NCBI RefSeq assembly: GCF_900497805.2 | Contig: NW_020948774.1 | Location: 904,235-968,234 of the forward strand | DNA: 64,000 nucleotides | Direction: 5' to 3' | DNA from: Vombatus ursinus | Taxonomy: Eukaryota > Chordata > Mammalia > Diprotodontia > Vombatidae | Part shown: positions 21,101 through 34,700 of the stretch, one piece after another | How the letters are laid out: each line of letters starts with the position of its first letter | How positions within the stretch are numbered: the first letter of the stretch is position 1 | Notes under the pieces: generated by a model | The model's database searches: none | Seen by the model: only the letters and a program-made list of their open reading frames with translations | Told to the model about the DNA's origin: nothing | Program-made: the position numbers and the translations under genes

Positions 21101-24100
21101 TGATGGAACGTTGGCAGTTGGTGTTGGAAACACTTTTCCTCACTAATTAGACATCAACATGGAAATAAAAATGTAGCCCTAGCCAAAATTGAGTTTGATG
21201 GTGGTGACAGAAAAAGGATCAAGTTTAAAACATTTTGATTCGACCCATTTCAGACATTGCCTGTGGGGTTTTCTTCTGTGTGCTGGAGACACACCATTAT
21301 CAAACAAGTGAATTTCACCTTAGTCTTTTAACATTCTTGTTAATATAGTAAGACTAGACAGTGATTGAACTCAAATCTGCAACATTTAGTGAAGAAAGCA
21401 TTGTCCATTTGATTGCAGCTTTTGCTTCGACAAGCCATTGATATCTTAGAACACTTTTCCTTGAGTCTGTTTTGGAGGGAAAATAGAATCTCACTCTTAT
21501 TCTTGCATGCCAGCATGTAAAACTCTGTAAATTGCCAAAATAAAAGCAGGAAGGGAGGTTTACTTAGTGGGACTTGCACTTTGTAAGGCTCTTAGTAATT
21601 AGAGGGCAATGGCAGACAGACCATGAACATTTATTTTTTTTTAGTCTATAGTGGTGTTATGAAAAATCTGTTGTAGTAGGTGAGGCATTTATTGTGACAT
21701 CTGGAAAAATGGGCTTCATGTCTAAAAGTGTGTATTTATGTCTCATTTGCTGATATGCTGGCCTGTTATTGATTATGAAAATAGATTAATCACACCATTA
21801 TGTTCACTTGTGTAATTTTAATACTTTTTCCTTAGGAAGACTGGCACCCTGTAATGAAGTTACTTGTCCAGACTCAACAAAAGCCAGTCAGTGATAGAAT
21901 CAGATTTATAAACTCTTACTTTCTGGGTCGTTGCTCTTAACTTTGGTTTTGGCAAATAGAACAATTTTGTGTTTAACTGAACTAAGGTATGATTTTCTCA
22001 CCAATACTTGTGTGTTTTTCTTGAATTATTTAAATGACTGAGATAGGTAGTTTATAATTATTAGGATAAAAAGTTGATAGCTAATGAAACTCATTAAAAC
22101 AGCTTTGGAAAATTTTTAGAGGATAGTAGAATATAGCCAAAGAAGTAGACGTTAAACAGTGTTCTTGAAAATGTTCATAGATGTCAGTGACAGTAGATAG
22201 GTGATGGCAATAAAAATATTAGGTCTTTGTGATAACACTGGTTTTGTCCCTATTGAATCCAAAAGAACAGAAGCTCATTTTTTAAATGTGCCGGAATTTT
22301 AGCTATTTGTAATAGAATCATTTTTAGCACATGCTTCCTGCTCCTGTCTGCCAGATGTTTAGCTCCTTAGAGAGGATTCTGTTTATGAAATATAAGGTAT
22401 TTAACATATTCTTTTGCATCTCTCTCTGCTCTCCCCAGGCCACATTTTGATATTTAATTAAAGCTGCTTTTTATTTAGGGGGAAATTTGTTGCCCTGGAG
22501 AATATCAGCTGCAAGATTAAATCTGGTTGTGAGGGACATCTTCCATGGCCTAATGGCATTTGTACCAAGTGCCAGCCAAGTGCCATCACCCTGAACAGAC
22601 AGGTGAGTTGTTACATTGTAATAGAAGACTTTTAGAAAAGTGTCTCTTAAGCATCTAATATACAGGCAATAAGCATAAAAGGCACTTTGTGATTGATTGG
22701 TTTGTTGACTATTCTGAGGTCATCAGATTATCAGAGAAATTCAGTTTTTGAGGGGAGAGAAGAGGTTTGAGGGGAGGTTTTCCTTTTTCATTGCACCATA
22801 TAGTACAGTGTTCTCTCTTGATAATGTCTAAAACATCATCAGTGTTTGTTTGTCCTGTACTCTGGGCAGTGGAGACTGGCAGGCTATAGCCCTCGTTTGA
22901 TTCCCTCTAAGATAAAATGATTAACAAGCTCTTCCTTTTTGGTGCTTCTGAGTGCTTAGCAAAAGGTAAGTTTTGGGTTATAGAACACAACAGAGAACAA
23001 ACTTCCTAACTCAAGGATATAGTAAAAGATGAAAATCAAATATAAAACTAATCAGAATATTCTGTACTCATTCTTTATCCCTAAATTAGAGTACTTTCAT
23101 ACATGCTTTTTCCCACTTGCCTCTCCCCCTCCTTTTTTCCTCTACTTTCCTAAGCATTGTGTATTTTATTTTCCATAAAGGTTATTAGAGCCAGCATTTT
23201 CATAAATAATCCTTTAAGACAGGGATTCTTAACCTGGGTCCATGAACTCTTAAAAAATATTTTTATAATTATTTCAGTATAATTGATTTCCTTTATGCAT
23301 TCCAACAAGGATCCCTAGGCTTCACCAGCTTCCCAAAGAAGACCATGACACAAGAAAGGTTAAGAACCCTTGCTCTGAGATGAATTTGAGTTTTTGTAAT
23401 GGTAATATTCCTCTAAGACTGGGTAAGAGTTTACCCTTTGCTGATTATCTTGGTTTGGGTGTTCAATAAGTGCATTGATTTCTCTTAGTCTCTTTAGTCC
23501 CATCACTGTTCCTGAAGTAGTCTTAGTATTTAAAGCTTCCTATTATCCCTTCACTTTGACCCATCTTTATTCCAGATATTTATTAGTTTTATTAATGATA
23601 CTTATTTTTTAATGTTAATTTTTGGTCATGTTTCTCCATAAAATAGTATATATAGGAAATAGGGTTATAAATGGATTAATCTGGGAAAATAAATTGAGTA
23701 CTGTGACTTTCATGAATCTCTTGGAGTGAAAGTCATCCTGGTGACCCTGATTCATTTGTTTCACAGAAATATCGGCATGTAGACAACATCATGTTTGAGA
23801 ATCACACGGTTGCTGATCGTTTCCTTGACTTCTGGAGAAAGACTGGGAACCAGCATTTTGGGTACTTGTATGGACGGTATACAGAGCATAAAGACATTCC
23901 TCTTGGCATTAGGGCTGAGGTTGCTGCCATTTATGAACCCCCTCAGGTACAAACAAACAAACAAACAAACAAAAACCTCCAGGATTTGATAATTCATTGT
24001 CATCATTTTTTGTAGAACTAAAAGAAATCAAATTTCACCGGAATTTCCTATTCCTGAACACTGTTTGAATGCCATTATCAGTTAGCGTTTCTAAATTATC

Positions 24101-24667
24101 ATGCTAAAAGTTTTCATTTGAATTAAGGGCCCTCTCCTCCCCATTTCAGTTAATAGTAAATAGTACTGTTTACAGGAGATAGCTTCCAAAGATGTGTACA
24201 TTCATTCAACTTTGGAGTGGAGCTGGAAGCATTTATAGCACATTGGGTTCTGTTTGCAGTGACCTCATTGTTTGTCGTGATACTGGGGTGCTGAGAATTT
24301 GACAGCTCTACACAGGTGCAGTGTATGCTGCTAGAAAAGACCTGTAGTTTCCAGACCATTTGCTCCTTAGGCCTCATCTTGCCTGTGGATGCAATATAAG
24401 ATGAGATTTGGGTGCTCAGATTTTGTTAGACATGACCTGTCTTTTTATCTGATTTTTCTAGAGCATTTCATTCGTAGTTCCTAAGCAGGAAATTCAGCCA
24501 ATAGTATTTGCTACAGAATGTAGTTAATGAATAGTATTAGCTATGGCCACCAATTGGAACATGGAATATCTTTGGTTGCCACATATGTGTCATGTTTGTC
24601 TGGTAATGTTATGAAATGAAATTAAACCCCACATTGTATTTAGAACACAATGTAGGGTGTTGTGGGT

Positions 24668-24705
<38 letters not shown>

Positions 24706-27700
24706 ACTCATCATTTTGCCAAAGAGTCACTAGGTGGCAATGGAGATACTACTTAAGAAGCTTGGTTACTTTCAGTTTAGATCACATACTATACCATCTT
24801 GTGAAATTCCAAATTTGTAGATTATTTATCTGGAGCTATTTATCATAAACTATTAAAGTTTTAAAACTTTTTTTAAAAGTAACAGTTTTAAGAACATTTA
24901 CTTGTAATTTTTTCCCAAGTTAAAATGGCTCTACCACATTCAGCTTCGTGGAATAGAATGATCAGGTCTCTAATTTGGAGATCCTAAATGTTGGAACAGT
25001 TGACCTTCAGCAACCCTTGAGCTCATTAGGAGTTGAAGCTCATGCTGCCACATGTCATTAAACAAGTACTTTTCTGTAAATTTGTAATAAAGTCTTCATT
25101 TGACCTGTGCCCTAGAGGTATTAATGATCTCCATATGGGGGCTATTTAGACCAACATAATGGCACTTTTGTTGGTTTGCCAAAATTTGACTAATTTACAA
25201 GGATATATTCAATTAGTAAAACTCAGTCTTGGGATTAACTTTGCCTTCCCACCCCTGCAACTGGGAGCTCTGCTAAGTATGATACTTATTCTTAATGAGC
25301 TACAAACTGCATTTAAGTGAAGATTAAAGTTCTTTAGTAAACTTCTTGACTACAAGGAAATAGGACAGTTGATGTTCTTTGATCAGTTTGTATGTCTTTA
25401 GGTATTATATTTCATGAGTAAACTCATCTCTAGAACACATGAGGGTCAGTTAATTTGTCACAGAACTAAATCTCCTGGCTACTGTGGTGTAATAAATAAG
25501 GTCCATATTTTGTGTCTCCTTTTGAATTTTTGTGGATTGATATCATCTCTTTTTTCTCTCTTACATAATATTTTGTGTTCTTTTACCTTTCAATATACTT
25601 TTAATGGCAGAGTAGCTATTAAGCTAAATGTCATTTTTAAACAAACCACACAAATATTTTTTCAGGCTGTTACTTCGGGTTTTTTTGTCTTAGCACTTGC
25701 CTTGGCTTTGATTTTGCTCTTAGCTTTAGTTGCTTCTGAACTGAACAAGCTCATCATTTGGAACAGGATTGCACTTCTAAAAATTACATTTTTCAAAGGG
25801 GGAAGAAGTGAGGACAACCTTCCATTAGTCTTTAGTGACAATATACTTAGAAAAAGAACTTTTATCCTAAACCTAAGCCATTATAAACAGTCTGTTTTCA
25901 TTTTTTTTTCTGCTTGTTTCTCAGCAAAGCTATGTGCTTTGCAGATTTGGGAAGACCTGAGAGAGTTTGCCTTTGTTTTCAGTTGGTTGCGTAGAGTTCT
26001 TTTTCTGCCTGGACAATTCTCCTTTTCAGAGTATTTGCATCCAAACAATATGAGAGTGAACAGGGGTACCCGTGGTCCTGGGTATCAGTCTGGTGGTTAC
26101 TCTACAACATATACTGTCTCTCTAATTCTCCCACAGGTCGGTACACAGAACAGCCTGGAGCTCCTGGAAGACCCCAAAGCTGAAGTAGTAGATGAGATTG
26201 CTGCCAAACTTGGCCTGAGAAAGGTACTGGGGCCTTCTGTCAGCTAGTCTGAGCCTTTGCAGGAAGGGATGTAGGGCATTGTATCGGGTGAATGGCAGGC
26301 AGGAGGGGTTTGTGTCATCTGGGATCGATTCTCTCCAGCTGCACAAGGTCAGTTGCAGACCTGACACATTTTGAAGCCTCATTTGTGTTTATTGGGCGCC
26401 AATAGCTTTTATGCTTTTTGGCCTTAAAGTGAAATGAGAACATTTCCCTGAGCATAAAAAGATCCAAATGCCAGAGCTGTTATACTTTAAGTCATCAGCC
26501 ACCCTTCTTGAGGATTACATTAAAGAACAATCAAAGGAAGACCCTTTCTTTTCTGTCCCTGACAGGAGTATATTCCTGGAGTACTTCTTTTGCCATTACT
26601 ACTCTGGTACAGTTCCCTGTCCTGGTTTCTCTTTTCTGTAGGGCTTTGTGTATATTTTTTGAGGTATTAGTACCCTCAAGGATTCCAATCCCTCTAAATT
26701 GTTCATTTTCTTTTCTCTATGGTTGTAGGTTCTATACAGTTGTCATTGAATTTTCTGTTTAAAAGCCTAAGAAGACAAGTCTTTTACTGTTTTATTTAGA
26801 CTAGCCAAAAGTGAAAACAGAGGAGAATTTTCCCTTTGGTTGTGTTAATCTTGCTTATACTAAACCTTTGTAAAGCTGCTGGGTACTGTGGAGATATGTG
26901 AAAAGAAATGTGTGAAATATATGCATGAACATGACATTTTGGAAATTGCAGTATGGTGCAATGGAGAGAACACTGAACTTAAGAGTCACAGGACTCACAT
27001 CCCTGCTTGACCACTTACTACCTTCATGACCTTGGACAAGTCACATAACCTTTCTGGCCTCAGTTTTTTCATCTGTAAAATGAGGGGGTTGGACCTTCCA
27101 TCTCTAGGTCTATGAGCTTGTGACCTAACTAAATTTAAATGTCAAAGGACTTTTAAGTCTGACCTAACACAGTTTAAACATCAAGACTTGTAAGTCATAT
27201 TTTGTTTTTTCATATTTTTGGGTCAATCTTAGCTGGCAGTGGAAATTAGATTCCTACAAATTTAGGGGAGAAAACTTAAAATGATTTCAAACCTAAAGTA
27301 AGGATCTTTGTGCCAAAGTTCTATCTTCTCAAGGTTCTATCTCTTTCAGCTATCTTCTCTTGAAAGAGAAATTAATATTTTGTGTCCATTTCTTCTACAA
27401 AACTATTAAGGGAAAAGGGAACAGGCACTTAAGTGCCTACTTTGTGCCAGGCACTGCTAAATACTTTACAGATACCTCATTTTATTGATAACTGATGATC
27501 ATCATAGCAGCTTTTAGCTTTTAAATCTTTTCCCAAAGAGACTGAATTCCTAATTTGGCTTTTATAATGTTTCATTTATTGCCTAACCAAACTTGTGCCA
27601 TAAGTTTTATTTTTCATTGTTGCCAACCTTCTCCAGTTTTTTTTTTTTTTTTAAGAAATTCCAGATTTAAAACCTTTCCTGATCTTGAGATACTGCTCTT

Positions 27701-30700
27701 CCAACTTGAATTTCACTACATTATTACTTGTGTGTTTCTGAATTAATTCTTTGCTATAGCTTTATAGCCTGCTTACTCCATTCGTGGATTTCTTTTGGAC
27801 TAAGTCTTTTAGACTTAATCTCTCCTCTCCCTCCCCCTTTCTTTCCTTAAGCAGCTTTTTTAAAAGTCTGGCAAGCAAAATTAGTCGCATTGAACTCAGG
27901 TGGCCATATTACAGCAGCTGTGGCAAATGATACTAAATGTTCCCCAAGTATGGGGCGGTGGGGGGGTGGGGATGTGTATGTCTGTGTGTCTTTTTGTAAG
28001 AGATGAAAAAATGTTCTCTTCAGCTTCTCCCCATTCCAGGCTGATGGATATGACTGGAGTGCTTTAGCTGGGGAAGGTATAATCCAGAAAATTTTACATA
28101 GCTCTTTTTCCTAGTCCTTATTTAAGACTTTTGTCTTCTAAGGTATAATTGGGACACCAACATCCTTTGTAGTTTCTTCCTTCCTCCCTCCCTTCCTCTC
28201 TCTGGCTTACTTACCTTGTAGATAGGAATGAGTAGATGTTGGCCCAAAGAGGAGTCTGGTATTCTTTGTTATTTGCTGTAAATATAATCTTCAAGGTTAT
28301 GAGAAGGCTAATTTTTGAAGATTCAGAATTGAAAATAGTGTTTTCTTCATATTGTTGGCACTTAGAGAAACATTCTTTCCTGGATCCATCTGTTCCTCCT
28401 AATTTTGTAACTACAAGGAGCTGTTCCTTGGTTGAAGAAGCTAATCAGGTTATTGGACCTAGGATTTTTTCCGTGATCAAATCCTACAAGAAGATAGAAA
28501 CTTTGCCCTCCCTCCTGGCAGGGATAAAGAAGCATGGTGATGTGCAAAGAGAGACCCGAGTTCAAATTCTGGTCAGATCACTTACTGTCTGTGTGACCTT
28601 GAGCACAGTTTCCTCATCTGTAAAATAGAGATAATGCTGATGATCCAGTTGAGCTAGCTACCTCTCATGTTGTTGTTTTGGGAAAAATACTTTGTAAATC
28701 TTAAAGCATTATGTAGATGTGTGAGATACTGTTACTTCTTTCCAGCCTTTTTGATTCCATGGGTCATGAGGCTTTATTTGTTTGTCAACTAGGTACCCCA
28801 TGCTGGCTCAGAAAAATTAGTTTTGAGAGGAGGAAGGATGTGTTTGGTGGAGGGTCAGTGTTAATGTCACCTAGTAACTCCTTGGGCGGTCTTCTTCTGA
28901 AACAGTTGAGGGAACCCAGACGTCAGTAAATCAGATATTTTAAACTAGATGGAAACTAATCTTCAATTATTGCTTGATTTGTATAAGATGTGTGGGGAGT
29001 ATTAGCAGCCAGGTCAGATGCTCTGTTGTCGTGCACAACCTAAATTCATTCCATATTCCTCATACCCAAGTATGCTGCAGCTGTTCTCTTTCTCAGCCTC
29101 ACTCTCATCCACTTCCATGCTCTTATGCCAAGTCCTCAGATGCACTTCCAAGGTTTCCAAGCTCCACATTCAACCACTTTCACCTCATTATTGCTGCATA
29201 GGTTCTCAGTCTCCCATTCACTCCCAGACCACTCCCCTCCTGTTATGCCAGGTCCTAAAATGCACTGTGGAGCTTTTCAAGTTCCACACCCAATCACTTT
29301 TGCCTCAATACAGCTGCTCAAGAGAGCTTCACACTTACTGTTAGGCATTTCCACATATGTACCTTGACTGCAGCCACTAAGTCTCCTTCCACACTTATGT
29401 CCCACTGGGCCTCCAAACCACCTTGACAGACACCAGTTCGTTGTCTGCCTCGCTCTTGATTACCCCTGGTGGAAATGCAGTCATCTGTTCTCCACTGTGG
29501 TACTAGGTGACACTTCACAGCATCAGAAGGGAAAGAAATCTTCCCACCACAGGGCTACACTTGCTTCCATCTTCCCCTTTCATTTCTGCAGTGTCCCAAG
29601 CTCTTGTTACCCAGAGATGAAGGGTGAGATCTTTGAAAAGAATGTACTTAATTCTCAGAACAAGAGCTGTGAATGAAGACAGAACTTGGAGGTAATGTGG
29701 CTGAATTGAAATGAGTACTCCTGGGTCTTCTAGTGTGAGAGTTTAATTCTCAGTGATAGATTCTGATTCAGGAAGCTTTGTGGACAGAATTCTTTGGTGA
29801 TCAAATTATTGATGCAAGATAGTGCAAGGAAAAGTTCTGCTCACATCACATCTTAGTGATGCACTGTTTCCCGATGTAAACTCAGCTTACATTAGAAGAA
29901 TTTTGTGATGTAAAATTCATAGATGTTCTGGTTTAAATAGATACAAGCCCAAAACATCATGGACTGGTAAGATAAGATTCTTCTCTTTTAGAGAGACATC
30001 CAAAAAGATGTGTATTTTCTCTTTTATTAGGTTGGCTGGATATTTACAGACTTAGTCTCAGAAGATACCCGAAAGGGTACTGTTCGATATAGCCGCAACA
30101 AGGTAAGGAAAATGCAGTGTAAAGTGAAAAGTTTCTACTGTTTTTAGCTTAATCAGCTAGTTTAGACTAGAAATTTTTGTAATAAACCGGTTTTATTTTG
30201 TATTGACAAGGTACTTTTACAGTCCTCCACTGAGTTTCATATTAAATTATTTTCCAGAAGAGTCCTTGTGATAAATTAGAGCTGGAGTCATTGACCCTCC
30301 TGATATTAGTGGCATGTGATCCATTTTTATCTTAATAGGTACATTTTATCTGTGCATGTTCGTGGGAGATGCTGTATGCTGTTTCAGAGTAGCAATTCTG
30401 GATAGTCAGTTTCAGTGAATGTCATTCATTAGACATTAAATGCCTACTATGTATGAGGCACTGTGCTTTGTGCAGAGAATATAAAAGTGAAATCAGACAG
30501 TGCCCCTAAGGATCTGGTAGATATTAAATTAAATTAGTAAGTACAGTGTATATTAGAATATAAGTCCACAAAAGAGTTCCAAACTGAAAGGCTACAAGAG
30601 ATTTGAGGAGAGATCAGCTGGACCTTGAAGGAAGAAAAAGAAGTGGACAGATATGAATGTAAAAGGGAGTCCACTCCAGGTAGTTGAGGTGTTTTTTCCT

Positions 30701-31704
30701 TCCCCTCAGTTAAAAATGATCTCTTCCTTCTTATATTGTGTCAAGGGCCTTTTCTCCATTTCTTCATCTTTGTATCCTAAGTGTTCACCTTGCATTGTGC
30801 CATTCATGTAGATGATTACTAAATGATGGTTGAATTGGATTGAATTTTATCTAACACTTGAACATTACCGTCTTGCATTATATTCTGTTGAAATGAAAAG
30901 GAAATAGGAATGCATTCTAGTTTGGGTTCTTATGTTCTAGGACACATATTTTCTGAGTTCAGAAGAATGTATAACTGCAGGAAATTTCCAGAACAAGCAT
31001 CCCAACATATGTCGGCTTTCTCCAGATGGTCATTTTGGATCCAAGTTTGTAACTGCAGTAGCTACAGGTATAAACTGGTTTAGAGTCAAATTTGTAATAT
31101 CACTATTTTGTGTTTTTGTGTATTTAAATGCATTTACCTTCTACCTTTAAGAAGTTCTTTATACTTAACTGGCGTGGTGCTAATCCATTCTTATAATGGG
31201 CCAATGAGGGACCGAGGAGACAGTTGTTAGTCCCCATTTGCTTGTCAAGCAAGACTCCGTCCAAGAAGGTGACTTTATCAGAGTCAGCCTCACAGTTAAT
31301 GGCAGACATGGGAATCCAACTTAGTCTTGTGGTCCAGAGCTCTCTCCATTAGACTGTTGCTTTTGGCGAATTAATTTTTGGCTCCCTTGGGTCTGGACAT
31401 GCTTCTCCCCACTCCCTGAAACAAGAATGTGAAGTCCAGCTGTGTGGGATAGTGGTAATTTGTTGTTTCCCAGTGCTGCTGAAATTTGCCTCTGACCACC
31501 CCAATAGCAGGAGGCATTTTCAGTTATTCTTGTAGTGGCTCACGAAAAATACATACTAACGGAAGACTGGTGCTTTTTTTCTGTGTTCCAGCTTGTTCCT
31601 TTTGTTTTTCTGAATGTGGTGGCCATTTTGAGGTGCCATTTCCATAAAGCTTCTTTAGGGGCAAAGTGGTGTATATATAACATGTATATCTAAGTTTCTC
31701 CATG

Positions 31705-31739
<35 letters not shown>

Positions 31740-34700
31740 ACACACACACACACACTCTCAAAACAGTACATTTGTGGTAGAGTTATTAAAAATTATGGCC
31801 TGTTAAGAGGCATCATGAAATGTCTTCCAGAAAGTCTTGAGGTGCTATAGTAGAAAAGAGCAGTGCATAGCACCATCTGTTTTGAGAGGAGTTGAAATTT
31901 GAATTGGAGGCCAATTTGCAGAACCATCAATCAGTGTTTATAGAGTACCCATACTATACTGGACATTGGCATTGTGGGGGGTTTCAGAGGGAGCAGACAT
32001 CTTCTCTGCCTTTATAGAGCTTACATTCTACTTCAGTTCATTTAACTTTAATTCACTCTATGTGGAACCTGAAAAGATTGAGGAAATCTATGACTTAACA
32101 GTTACAAAACTTATAAACAACTCATTCATAGAAACAACTATTTCTGCCATGCCTTCTCTTTCCACCCAGTTGCTGCCTTTTCTTGGGAACCATCATGAGA
32201 AAGCATGGAGCTCTTAAGAGGCAGCTCCTGAGGATTCACATGTAGGGGAGGGAAGAACACGTCAGGAACAAGCACATTTAGGGGGAGGGAGCTGAGGCTT
32301 CTGAGATGGTGATGTCTCTTGGCCCCCAGTGTTTTCTTCCATATTGTCTTGGGTGGTTCCACTGAAATTGTACTTATTAGAAATTCACTTGGGTTAATAA
32401 CAACCTTTTTATTTTTATTTTAAAAGTTTTGATTGCAATCTTTTTTTTTTATCGTTTTCATTTTCAAGTGTGTTCCTAGCTTCTCCCTGATCTAGAGAGC
32501 ATCTTTCGTCCAAAGAGGAAATTAGCCAATTCATCAAACTAACACACCCACAAGTGATAGTATGTGTATTGTTTCACACCTGTTGCTCCCACTTCTGTGA
32601 AGAAGAGGAAAGGTGCATTTTTTCCTCTCCATCAAGGCTAAGCTTAATCATTAAAATTAAGAAGCATTCAGGGTTTTCTTTCCCTCTTCTGTTTACCTTG
32701 TCATTTATATATATATTTTTAACTAGTTCTGCTTCACTGCATCAATTCCAGTCTTTCCCTGTATTCTTCATATTTGTTATTTCCTACACTGCAGTAATAT
32801 TCCTTTACATATGTGTGCCACTGTTTGTTTAATTATTCTCCAGTTAGATGGGCATCTACTTTGATAAACATTGTCTTTAAAAATACAAATACCACTGAGT
32901 GGCTAAGAGGCTTGTAGTCATTCACACATTTGTATGAATTAGTTCAATCAGATTACATTTGTTCTAATATCTGGCATAGTTCACTTCCCTGAGGGAGTAG
33001 CACTTTTGATTGAGTAGAAAGGAAGTGGGAAATTTTGAAGCACAGAGCCCTTTAGAGGGATGAGGTACATCAAGTGGGGGTATCATAGGGATATGGAAGT
33101 TAGAGACCTTGTCTAGTGGGAGTATTGGGGAGTTGGGGAGAGAGGCATGAAAAGAGAGGAGGGGAAGAGTAAAGAAAAGTAGGAAGGATACCAGAGGTAG
33201 AGTTGGCTTTGTTCAAAATTTTACCTTGGGCCACAAAAGGAAAAGGATCTTTTTCTTCCGTTTTCTCCGTGTACCCTTCCACCAGAGCACCTATTAGTGC
33301 CATTAGAATTATAGTCCTGTTCCATTATAGGCTAAATATACTCTTATGAGCTAGCCTGAGAATCTAATAATCATTTATAACTTATTTTCTGTCAGATAGA
33401 AGATTTTCTATCTATCAGATAAGATCCTGAGGTCTGAAAAACCAATTTATATTACAACTCTCTTCTGAGTTATAAACCATATACCTTCATCTCTTAAGAG
33501 ACAGGAAAAAAATTGGACTTGCAGTCAGGAGACTTGGTTTTGAGTCTCAGCACTTGACAAGTCATTTAACCTTTAGCCTCCATTTCCTCATTATAAAATG
33601 GATACCATAATATATGCAGTACTTATCTCAGGGTGGTTGTACATAATGTCATGCTTTGTAAGCCGCAAAGCATATCCATGTTACTATATGTTTATTACTG
33701 GACTACCCTGCTCTGAGTGATCAGTGTTCTTAATACTCCATTCCTTCCATCACTAGATATTTGTTTGATAGACATTTGACAAATATTCTAAAAGTATAGA
33801 TTTGAGAAGGTCCTTTAGTGTACCATTGGACCTGCCTTCAAAGGATTAATGCTCATAATGTGATGGTCTGTACTTATCTTTCTGATGTGAATTAATTTTC
33901 TTATTATGTGCCTCATCAGTATTATATTCAAAATAAAACTGTGCTTTCCACAGATTTAATGAGGGTTTTATTTTTTATTTTAATAAATGTTCAACTGAGG
34001 GTGGATGAATCCCAGACTTAGGTGGCCTAGATTGTAAAGGAGATAACCCTTTTTCTGACCGTATTCAGAATACTTCTTGCCTGAGCCATTCAGTGATAGT
34101 AAGCTTTCTTCAGTGAATTTGAGTGACCTCATAGAGCTATAGAGTAACTCCTAAGGTCAGAGTGAGAATTCTGTGTTCTCAGGTTAATTTCTTTGCCTCT
34201 TCTCTGGGTGGCGCAAACAGCTCACTCAAAATATTTTGGAAAAACATGACTCTGGGCAAGTCATTTAACCCCAATTGCCAAAAAAAAAACCCTCCCAGAT
34301 TGAGACTCTCTTTGGGGGCAGCTAGGTGGCGAAGTGGATAGAGCACTGGCCCTGAAGTCAGGAGGACCTGAGTTCAAATCCGGCCTCAGACCAAACACTT
34401 GACACTTACCAGCTGTGTGACCCTGAGCAAGTCACATAACCCCAATAGCCTTTAAAAAAAAAAAAAGAAGAAAAAGAAAAAAATTTGGAATATACTTTTT
34501 TTGTTTTATTTATTTTTGGTGGCGGATATTTTGCTTTTCCTTTTTTGGATACCTAAAGCCATATTTAATTTTATGTCTAGAAAAGGGAAAGTGAATGCCT
34601 CAGAGCTAAAAGTGACCTTTAGATAACAATCCAAATTGGAACAGTAGATGTTAGTCACATAGTTCAGCTGCAGATTCAGTGATGTAGCTTCTTGAAAAAA

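Larger units (their letters stand above)
23947..26136 (+). other. NPLOC4: NPLOC4 intron 8 (2.2 kb) with a long open frame at its 3' end
   Basis: It opens with a (CAAA)n tract, has a (TC)n microsatellite at 24672-24702, and from 25414 has 241 stop-free codons in frame with exon 9. Otherwise unassigned. Confidence 0.85.
26224..30030 (+). other. NPLOC4: NPLOC4 intron 9 (3.8 kb)
   Basis: It holds MIR-type SINEs (26950-27125, 27425-27510, 28525-28735) and a two-unit 120-bp tandem repeat (29123-29340). The rest is unassigned. Confidence 0.85.
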
